Shown: positions 13,811 through 18,822 of the stretch, in pieces | How positions within the stretch are numbered: the first letter of the stretch is position 1 | How the letters are laid out: each line of letters starts with the position of its first letter | Assembly: GCA_903925705.1 (NCBI GenBank) | Contig: CAIYGJ010000027.1 | Span: forward strand, 1-18,822 | Source of the DNA: an uncultured Actinomycetes bacterium | GTDB taxonomy: Bacteria; Actinomycetota; Actinomycetes; S36-B12; UBA5976 | DNA: 18,822 nt | Reading direction: 5' to 3' | Position numbers and translations under genes: made by a program | The notes under the pieces: model-generated | What the model was told of the DNA's origin: nothing | Database searches by the model: none | Seen by the model: the letters and a program-made list of their open reading frames with translations, nothing else

Positions 13811-14174
13811 TAGCCACCACTTTGGCAGTTAGCAAAAGTGTCACTAATCCTGCCGGCGAAGTTGCAGCCGAAACTTCATGCACTAACGCACTGAGCACTG
13901 TCCAAGCAAAAGAAGACTTATCCGGAGGAGGACTTCCAGTTGGACCGGTTAGTTCAATGTCTAGTTGTTCTGAGTGAATTGTGAAACGGATGCTTACTGC
14001 GCCTGATTCTGGCTTATGAGCAATCAAGACTGCAAATGCTTCATCAACGGCTAATCGCAAATCATCGATTGCATCAATAGTTAAGTCGGCATGCGCTGCA
14101 ATGTGAGCAGCTGCACTTCGAATTAACCCAACATATTCAGGGTTGGCCGGAACGGCTAAATCTATGGTGTGCAC
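13803..14174 (-). CDS. RsbW-type anti-sigma factor (HATPase serine kinase fold)
   Basis: The 123-residue protein has the GHKL-like N box IDDLRLAVDEAF (37-48), where the glutamate should sit in the ATP site, and a degenerate G region ELTGPTGSPPPDKSSFAW. It would bind and hold the overlapping sigma factor inactive. The usual anti-anti-sigma (STAS) partner is not in the window, so the release signal must come from elsewhere. The weak G boxes raise the possibility of reduced kinase activity. The GTG at 14174 has a TAACGT hexamer six bases upstream. Confidence 0.82.
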   Translation of the reverse strand: MHTIDLAVPANPEYVGLIRSAAAHIAAHADLTIDAIDDLRLAVDEAFAVLIAHKPESGAVSIRFTIHSEQLDIELTGPTGSPPPDKSSFAWTVLSALVHEVSAATSPAGLVTLLLTAKVVASA

Positions 14175-14180
14175 ATTACG

Positions 14181-14186
14181 ACGTTA
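14181..14186 (-). promoter_or_regulatory. -10 hexamer for the anti-sigma/sigma operon
   Basis: On the minus strand TAACGT ends six bases before the GTG at 14174. No convincing SigF-type GTTT-N15-GGGTA element was found in this 46-base gap. Confidence 0.4.
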
Positions 14187-14220
14187 ACCTATGAAAGCAT
14201 CGTCATGGGTCAGTGCCGAA

Positions 14221-14778
14221 CTATTCGCTGGCGAGATCTTTAAGTTCTTGACCCGACACTCGGTATACCGTCCACTCATCCATGGCTTTTGCTCCCATGG
14301 CGCGGTAAACCTCGATGGCTGGTTGATTCCAATCCAAAACCCACCATTGGAACCTTGTGTAATCATTTTCAACGCAGACTTGGGCAAGCCGTTTCATGAG
14401 AGCTTTACCCATTCCTTTTCCGCGGAACTGAGGTCGAACATAAAGGTCCTCGAGGTAAACTCCATGAGTTCCATCCCAAGTGCTGTAATTCAAAAACCAA
14501 ATTGCCATCCCAGCAAGTTGTTCTGAATCTTCTGGATCTTCAATTACAAACGCGTAAAGCGCAGGTTGTCCGTGCGGGGTGTTTGCAACTCCAGAAGCAG
14601 AAATGCTGTCATGTTGATCAAATTCCGGAGATGAAAAATCGCGACCGAACAACGCCTTCATAAGGTGATGTTCGGTCGCGATTACTTCTTCTGGAGCTTT
14701 TTCGTACTCTGCTAACTCATTAATCATTTGGTGCATTTGAGCGACGTCTTCAGGCGTAGCCTCGCGCACCAAAGTCAT
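14221..14778 (-). CDS. GNAT N-acetyltransferase, diamine acetyltransferase-like
   Basis: The 185-residue protein has the acetyl-CoA P-loop QFRGKGMGKAL (117-127), preceded by GVYLEDLYV and followed by WWVLDWNQPAIEVYRAMGAKAMDEW with Tyr158 in the position of the usual catalytic tyrosine. These blocks match the spermidine/spermine acetyltransferase (SSAT) branch of GNAT, so polyamines or related amines are likely substrates, though bacterial members vary. It begins 11 bases after the Ni-SOD stop on the same strand and is probably co-transcribed with it. Confidence 0.85.
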   Translation of the reverse strand: MTLVREATPEDVAQMHQMINELAEYEKAPEEVIATEHHLMKALFGRDFSSPEFDQHDSISASGVANTPHGQPALYAFVIEDPEDSEQLAGMAIWFLNYSTWDGTHGVYLEDLYVRPQFRGKGMGKALMKRLAQVCVENDYTRFQWWVLDWNQPAIEVYRAMGAKAMDEWTVYRVSGQELKDLASE

Positions 14779-14789
14779 GGGTTAGGTTT

Positions 14790-15182
14790 TTACTTCTTTG
14801 AGTCAGCGAAGATTGCCGCGATTTCATCGATCTTTGCGATCAATTGGTCAGCAACTGCAACATCATTTGTACCCTTGGTGCCACCGGCGCCAGCAAGTTT
14901 TGTTGCTTCGTTGAATAGTTCATTTAGATTTGGGTACTTCTCGAAGTGTGGAGCCTTGAAGTAGTCAGTCCAAAGAACCCAAAGGTGTTCTTTGACTTGA
15001 TGTGAACGATCTTCTTTAATCGCTACGGCGCGAGCCTTGAAGTCAGCATCGTCAGATGCGTGGTACTTCTCCATGCAGGCCTTTACGGAAAGGGCTTCGA
15101 TTCGAGCCTGAGCTGGATCGTAGATGCCACAAGGTAGGTCGCAGTGAGCATTCACTGCAATTGTTGATGCGAAAAGCTTCAT
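14790..15182 (-). CDS. sodN: Nickel-containing superoxide dismutase
   Basis: The 130-residue precursor has a 12-residue leader (MKLFASTIAVNA) before the Ni-hook HCDLPCGIYDPAQ. After cleavage, His1, Cys2 and Cys6 bind nickel, with Tyr9 nearby. The enzyme disproportionates superoxide. The frame stays open to 15221, but the ATG at 15182 is the true start: GGAGGA, the strongest ribosome site in the window, lies directly upstream, and this start gives the normal short leader. A -10 TATAAC sits just before the ribosome site. The maturation protease gene sodX is divergent at 15273, and a GNAT gene follows in the same operon. Confidence 0.95.
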   Translation of the reverse strand: MKLFASTIAVNAHCDLPCGIYDPAQARIEALSVKACMEKYHASDDADFKARAVAIKEDRSHQVKEHLWVLWTDYFKAPHFEKYPNLNELFNEATKLAGAGGTKGTNDVAVADQLIAKIDEIAAIFADSKK

Positions 15183-15260
15183 AATTCCTCCGAAGTTATA
15201 GCGGATGCCCGCCTGCCTCAAGATTACCGCCGTTGGTTGAAGGCTGCGGATTAGGGCTGG

Positions 15261-15266
15261 AACAAT
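15261..15266 (+). promoter_or_regulatory. Weak -10 hexamer for sodX
   Basis: AACAAT ends six bases before the sodX ATG at 15273, at the same spacing as other leaderless starts, though it fits the consensus poorly. Confidence 0.3.
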
Positions 15267-15272
15267 AGGGAT

Positions 15273-15572
15273 ATGCGTTACCGGATGGCAGTAGTTTCAG
15301 GCTTAAGCATGGTTCCGACTCTGGCACCAGGTGAGCGACTTTTGGTTCGTCATGATGGGCCTATAGTCCTAGGTGACCTCGTGGTATTCGAGCGCGCCGG
15401 TCAATTCGATGTGAAACGAATTTTACGAATTGATGCCGATGGAATTTTTGTCCAAGGCGATAACGATTTGGTTAGCACCGACTCAAGGACATATGGCTTG
15501 ATCCCACATGACAATGTTTTGGGCACCGTAACGTATCGACTTTGGCCTAAGCCAGGTCGAATTAAGGGATAA
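15273..15572 (+). CDS. sodX: Ni-SOD maturation protease SodX (S24/S26-like)
   Basis: The 99-residue protein belongs to the signal-peptidase-like S24/S26 fold. SGLSMVPTL carries the likely catalytic Ser12, and Lys48 in FDVKRIL is the likely general base; GDLVVFE and VQGDNDLVSTDSR are typical of the family. SodX removes the N-terminal leader of Ni-SOD so that the new His1 can bind nickel. It sits divergent to sodN with 90 bases between starts, as in many actinobacteria and cyanobacteria. No membrane anchor is seen, consistent with cytoplasmic processing. Met5 is an alternative start. The 3' end overlaps the convergent heliorhodopsin gene by 11 bases. Confidence 0.92.
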   Translation: MRYRMAVVSGLSMVPTLAPGERLLVRHDGPIVLGDLVVFERAGQFDVKRILRIDADGIFVQGDNDLVSTDSRTYGLIPHDNVLGTVTYRLWPKPGRIKG

Positions 15573-16320
15573 GCGTGTTCGCGAAAATCTGCCAAGCCAG
15601 CAACGACTTAGCCACCAAACTAAGCACAATGTAAATTCGTTCGCCATGTAAGTAATTACTCCACTTACCTTTAGCTTTGTATTGCTTGTATTGCACCCAG
15701 GCAAATGAATTGAAAAATAAGAAAATGGTAATTATGATTCCGTAAACAAATGCGGGAGGGCTCGATTCAGGTGGACCACCTGGGGAAAGTACATAAATCA
15801 AAACAGCAATCCACGGCACTATTCCAGCAATGCAACCAAAGATAAATGGAACCCAGCCACCGTTACCAGGCTGTTCGTACTTTTCTTGTAGCCACCCAAA
15901 GAGAATCATGGAAGCATTTACACCGAAGATTGCAACAAGTGCGGTGATGTCGGCAATACCGGTGATTTGAGCAATCAGAACGATCATCACGGATGAGCTG
16001 ATTGAGTACTCAACCCAACGGAAGTAGTTGCGCTTTTCTTCTAAGCCCTTGCCGTACCGGCCAAAGAATTGTGGACTTGCAACAATGAAATGTGCCAGTG
16101 CAGACAGACCAAGGAATAGCGCAACTGCAAGTGCAAGTGGAGTCTCAAATACAACAACCGGTTCTGCGAATGAAGATCCCGGTGGGCCAGCCATGTAAGT
16201 AGCGGTAACTGGAAGACTGAAGTCAGTTGATAGCGCAATGACGGCAGCCATCTGTAACAAGTGCACAACGCCCGCAATCAGATTGAATCTGCGAAGGCCC
16301 GGAATCGTTAGTTTGCTCAT
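15562..16320 (-). CDS. Heliorhodopsin
   Basis: The 252-residue seven-helix protein matches the heliorhodopsin family, first described from actinobacterial DNA. The retinal Schiff-base lysine is Lys238 in SLVAKSLLAWQ of helix 7, and Glu104 in RWVEYSISSS is the expected counterion. His20 and His77 match the conserved pair known as His23 and His80 in 48C12, and Ser234 also fits, all with a constant offset of three. Heliorhodopsins sit with the N-terminus inside and are mostly regarded as light sensors, not pumps. The neighbours are Ni-SOD and SodX, pointing to light-linked oxidative stress. Retinal synthesis genes are not in the window. Confidence 0.95.
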   Translation of the reverse strand: MSKLTIPGLRRFNLIAGVVHLLQMAAVIALSTDFSLPVTATYMAGPPGSSFAEPVVVFETPLALAVALFLGLSALAHFIVASPQFFGRYGKGLEEKRNYFRWVEYSISSSVMIVLIAQITGIADITALVAIFGVNASMILFGWLQEKYEQPGNGGWVPFIFGCIAGIVPWIAVLIYVLSPGGPPESSPPAFVYGIIITIFLFFNSFAWVQYKQYKAKGKWSNYLHGERIYIVLSLVAKSLLAWQIFANTLIP

Positions 16321-16326
16321 AACTCA

Positions 16327-16332
16327 AGCGTA
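16327..16332 (-). promoter_or_regulatory. -10 hexamer of the heliorhodopsin gene
   Basis: On the minus strand TACGCT ends six bases before the ATG at 16320, implying a leaderless message. It abuts the first of two direct repeats. Confidence 0.5.
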
Positions 16333-16363
16333 GTTATTCAAATTCAAAAGATTGTTATTCAAA
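16333..16363 (-). repeat. Direct repeats TTTGAATAAC in the heliorhodopsin promoter
   Basis: On the minus strand TTTGAATAAC occurs at 16342-16333 and 16363-16354, exactly 21 bp apart (two helical turns). A third partial copy, TTTGAAT, lies at 16348-16342. The copies cover the spacer next to the -10 and the region just upstream of the -35. This is the layout expected for a cooperatively binding regulator. A loose CCGC/GCGG hairpin (16364-16380) lies beyond them. Confidence 0.6.
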
Positions 16364-16392
16364 CCGCTGTATTTATGCGGGAAAACAACGAC

Positions 16393-17355
16393 TTATGGAA
16401 CGATTACGAGCTTTCCTTGGATATCACCTTGGTGCATAAATTCGTATGCTGCTTTTGCATCCTCAAGTGAGAACACTTGTTGAATGTGAGGTCGAACTCC
16501 GGTCTCACCCAGGAACTTAAGCAGGCTCTCAAATTCAGCTCGAGTTCCCATAGTGGATCCAATCACTTCAAGTTGCAAGAAGAACAACCGATTCAAATCA
16601 GCTGGGGGATTAGCACCACTTGTAGCGCCACAAATCACAATTTTTCCACCTGGTCGCAGACTTCGCATTGAGTGTGACCAAGTTGCCTCGCCAACACTTT
16701 CCATTACTGCATCGACTTTGCCAGGTAGTCGCGCGCCAGACTCGAACGCCTCATTTGCGCCAATTGATTTTGCATACTCACGTTTGGCTTCGTCGCGGGA
16801 TGTAACCCAAGTAATGAAACCAGCAGCACTTGCAAGTTGAATTAGCGCAGTTGCAACACCACCACCGGCTCCTTGAATTAAGACAGTGTCACCTTTTTTC
16901 AAACCCGATTTAGTGAAAAGCATTCGATATGCGGTTAACCAAGCGGTTGGTAGGCAAGCTGCTTCTTCAAAAGTAAGGAAATCAGGCTTTGGAATTACGT
17001 TATAAGCCGGAACTGTTACGTACTCGGCATGAGTGCCGTCATGAACTTCGCTTAATAATGAGCGCTTTGGATCAAGAGTTTCATCACCTTTGGAGGGATC
17101 ACCGAGTACGGCATGAACTATGACAGCAGTGCCATCGTCCAAAGTTCCTGCAGCATCAGAGCCAAGAACTATTGGCAGATTTTCTGGAGCTGTGGCAACG
17201 CCGCGTAGCGTCCAAACATCATGGTGATTTACCGCAGCCGCCTTAACTGCAACTCTTACCCAGCCTTCAGAGATAACTGGATCGGGATGCTCGCAAATTG
17301 AAAATCCTTCAAATGGGCTTTCTTGATTTCCACTAGTTGCAACAACAGCGCGCAT
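16393..17355 (-). CDS. MDR-superfamily oxidoreductase (quinone oxidoreductase-like)
   Basis: The 320-residue medium-chain dehydrogenase/reductase has an N-terminal GroES-like domain and a Rossmann fold with GAGGGV (162-167), pointing to NAD(P)H use. The zinc-alcohol dehydrogenase ligands are missing: the usual GHE is GSDAAG (65-70) and the four-cysteine structural zinc loop is absent. This places it with the zinc-free quinone oxidoreductase/enoyl reductase branch. The substrate is unknown. Its ATG overlaps the stop of the DUF6104 gene by one base (TAATG), so translation is probably coupled. Confidence 0.83.
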   Translation of the reverse strand: MRAVVATSGNQESPFEGFSICEHPDPVISEGWVRVAVKAAAVNHHDVWTLRGVATAPENLPIVLGSDAAGTLDDGTAVIVHAVLGDPSKGDETLDPKRSLLSEVHDGTHAEYVTVPAYNVIPKPDFLTFEEAACLPTAWLTAYRMLFTKSGLKKGDTVLIQGAGGGVATALIQLASAAGFITWVTSRDEAKREYAKSIGANEAFESGARLPGKVDAVMESVGEATWSHSMRSLRPGGKIVICGATSGANPPADLNRLFFLQLEVIGSTMGTRAEFESLLKFLGETGVRPHIQQVFSLEDAKAAYEFMHQGDIQGKLVIVP

Positions 17356-17537
17356 TAAACATCTTCCTCATCGTCATCGAGCCGAGCTAGCCAAGTTGCT
17401 AACCGCTCAGTTGGAACTTCAAAGTCAGGAAACGTATCGACAAACTCTCGCATCCGCTCAGCCAACCATTCAATCGTAATTTCTTCTTGGCCGCGTCGCT
17501 TTTCTAATTCTTCGATACCTCGGTCAGTAAAGTACAC
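17355..17537 (-). CDS. DUF6104 family small protein
   Basis: The 60-residue acidic protein starts MYFTDRGIEELEKRR and ends WLARLDDDEEDV, closely matching the actinobacterial DUF6104 family as I remember it. Its function is unknown. It lies 23 bases downstream of the 2-oxoglutarate dehydrogenase E1 gene on the same strand. This adjacency appears to recur in actinobacteria, so a link to that enzyme is possible. Confidence 0.8.
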   Translation of the reverse strand: MYFTDRGIEELEKRRGQEEITIEWLAERMREFVDTFPDFEVPTERLATWLARLDDDEEDV

Positions 17538-17560
17538 AGTTAGTCCTTCCGAGTGGGCGA

Positions 17561-18822
17561 TTAACTAAAAGCCTGAGCAACAAGGGCTTGCTGCTCTAGC
17601 TCGCTGCGATGGTGTGACCCAACCGCTGGGGAACTAGATGCCGGGCGAGAGATGCCAGTAATTGCTCGATTGATTAACGCCGGCAAATTCATGGCCATAA
17701 AGCTCCAAGCACCTTGATTGGCAGGTTCTTCTTGAACCCAACGAACGTTAGCCAAGTTCTTGTAACGAGCAAGTTCTGGTGGCAAAGTGATTGATGGCAG
17801 TGGGTAAAGACGTTCGAGGCGCACAATCGCAACATCCTTACGACCAAGCTTTTCACGCTCGGCAGCTAGGTCGTAATAGACCTTTCCACTACAGAGCAAG
17901 ACCGATGTCACATCGTCTGGATTTACCGTTGTGTCACCAATGATCGCCTTGAAAGTTCCCTCGGTGAAATCACTGACTTTTGAAGTAGCAAACTTTGCAC
18001 GCAGAAGGGACTTGGGAGTAAACACAACTAGTGGTCGAGTAAGTGTTGACTTAACCTGCCAGCGCAACAAATGGAAGAAGCTTGCTGGCGTTGTTGGCAT
18101 AGCCACAGTTATGTTGTCCTGCGCACACTGTTGCAGGAATCGTTCTACACGTGCGCTGGAATGATCTGGCCCTTGGCCTTCGTATCCATGCGGAAGTAAC
18201 AAAACTAGGCTGTTCTTTTGCGCCCACTTTTGCTCACCAGTAGTGATGTATTCATCAATTATGGTTTGGGCCCCATTGGCAAAGTCGCCAAACTGGGCTT
18301 CCCATATCGTTAAGGCCTCGGGACGAATAACGGAATATCCGTATTCGAATCCCATTGCTGCATATTCACTTAGTAGCGAATCATAAACATCAAGCTTGGC
18401 GCCCGCCTCATAGCAAGTTTTAAGTGGTTTGTACTGCCAGCCGGTTTGCTTATCAACGATGACTGCATGGCGATGCCCAAATGTGCCGCGACGACTATCT
18501 TGTCCAGCTAATCGGATTACAGTTCCTTCGGTAAGTAGCGAGCCAAGAGCTAGTGCCTCACCCATACCCCAATCAATTGCATCGGTTGCAACCATCTCTG
18601 CGCGTCTGGCAAGTTGCGGCGCTAGACGTGGATGTACCGTAAATCCTTCTGGCATATTGGTCTGGCTGGCTACGACTCGATCAACTACCGCGCGCTTAAT
18701 GGCTGTTGGGACTTCCCAAGTTGGAGTTTGTGGGGCGAGAGTTTGCTGGCCAGTCAAAATAACTTCGGAGGCTGAGGAATTGAAATGCTCAGCTGATTCT
18801 GATTTGGTTTCCTGGAACACGC
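17561..18822 (-). CDS. kgd: 2-oxoglutarate dehydrogenase E1 / multifunctional decarboxylase, C-terminal part (truncated)
   Basis: The visible 420 residues are the C-terminal part of the thiamine-diphosphate enzyme that decarboxylates 2-oxoglutarate in the TCA cycle. Clear family blocks are LAGQDSRRGTFGHRHAV, TIWEAQFGDFANGAQTIIDEY, LLLPHGYEGQGPDHSSAR and the end WVQEEPANQGAW. The frame is open to the window edge, so the N-terminal part lies beyond base 18822; the GTG near 18820 is internal, not a start. Whether the gene carries the fused E2-like N-terminal domain of actinobacterial Kgd cannot be seen. Confidence 0.93.
   Translation of the reverse strand, partial: VFQETKSESAEHFNSSASEVILTGQQTLAPQTPTWEVPTAIKRAVVDRVVASQTNMPEGFTVHPRLAPQLARRAEMVATDAIDWGMGEALALGSLLTEGTVIRLAGQDSRRGTFGHRHAVIVDKQTGWQYKPLKTCYEAGAKLDVYDSLLSEYAAMGFEYGYSVIRPEALTIWEAQFGDFANGAQTIIDEYITTGEQKWAQKNSLVLLLPHGYEGQGPDHSSARVERFLQQCAQDNITVAMPTTPASFFHLLRWQVKSTLTRPLVVFTPKSLLRAKFATSKVSDFTEGTFKAIIGDTTVNPDDVTSVLLCSGKVYYDLAAEREKLGRKDVAIVRLERLYPLPSITLPPELARYKNLANVRWVQEEPANQGAWSFMAMNLPALINRAITGISRPASSSPAVGSHHRSELEQQALVAQAFS

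Noticed and set aside
15183..15221. Longer Ni-SOD precursor starting at 15221
   Set aside because: The ribosome site GGAGGA and a 12-residue leader before HCDLPCG both support the ATG at 15182.
1..18822. CRISPR arrays, insertion sequences or prophage genes
   Set aside because: No regularly spaced repeats, transposase, integrase or phage structural genes were seen; the only repeats are the tandem palindromes at the left edge and short promoter repeats.

Overview
The window comes from a low-GC actinobacterium. The evidence is a WhiB1-type protein, the 24-residue actinobacterial ribosomal protein bL37, a DUF6104 protein next to an actinobacterial-type 2-oxoglutarate dehydrogenase E1, Ni superoxide dismutase with its SodX protease, and a heliorhodopsin. 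Very short intergenic gaps, many overlapping genes and AT-leaning codon use suggest a streamlined planktonic lineage such as the freshwater acI/Nanopelagicales group. That lineage call is an inference from gene content and style; no marker gene here proves it.

Layout. Bases 1-197 hold the last bases of a tRNA (probably elongator tRNA-Met), then two tandem imperfect palindromes built around copies of that tRNA 3' end, each with its own terminator-type hairpin. Bases 198-3059 (minus strand) encode the two-subunit aconitase X dehydratase and a FUSC-family membrane protein. Bases 3123-6348 (plus) carry a nucleoside hydrolase, a DMT-family transporter and a cytochrome P450. Bases 6337-9482 (minus) form aroA-rsgA-hisN. 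The aroA start faces an SRAP/HMCES gene at 9517 across 34 bases. bL37 (10345-10419) follows, then a bidirectional terminator, a small biotin-attachment protein, an arsenate reductase, WhiB1, a diacylglycerol-kinase-like protein, a small membrane protein, a SigF/SigB-family sigma factor and its RsbW-type anti-sigma factor. From memory, much of this order (SRAP, aroA, rsgA, biotinyl protein, whiB1, lipid kinase, membrane protein) matches the Mycobacterium tuberculosis Rv3217-Rv3228 neighbourhood, and whiB1/wblE next to a sigH/anti-sigma pair recalls Streptomyces.

Bases 14221-16320 are a stress and light cluster: a GNAT acetyltransferase and Ni-SOD in one operon, the divergent SodX maturation protease, and a heliorhodopsin convergent with sodX. 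The heliorhodopsin promoter carries two identical 10-bp direct repeats exactly 21 bp apart. The right end (16393-18822, minus) is a truncated 2-oxoglutarate dehydrogenase E1 gene followed by a DUF6104 protein and an MDR/quinone-oxidoreductase family enzyme.

The strongest regulatory pattern is leaderless transcription. At least twelve starts have a -10-like hexamer (A at position 2, T at position 6, mostly TANNNT) ending 6 or 7 bases before the start codon, so the start codon would be the first transcribed base. Clear Shine-Dalgarno sequences are seen only at bL37, sodN and the aconitase X large subunit. A near-consensus CRP site lies upstream of whiB1, a regulatory link known from mycobacteria. 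No CRISPR array, phage or insertion sequence was seen. The most novel items are the tRNA-derived tandem palindromes at the left edge and the repeat-bearing heliorhodopsin promoter beside Ni-SOD/SodX.
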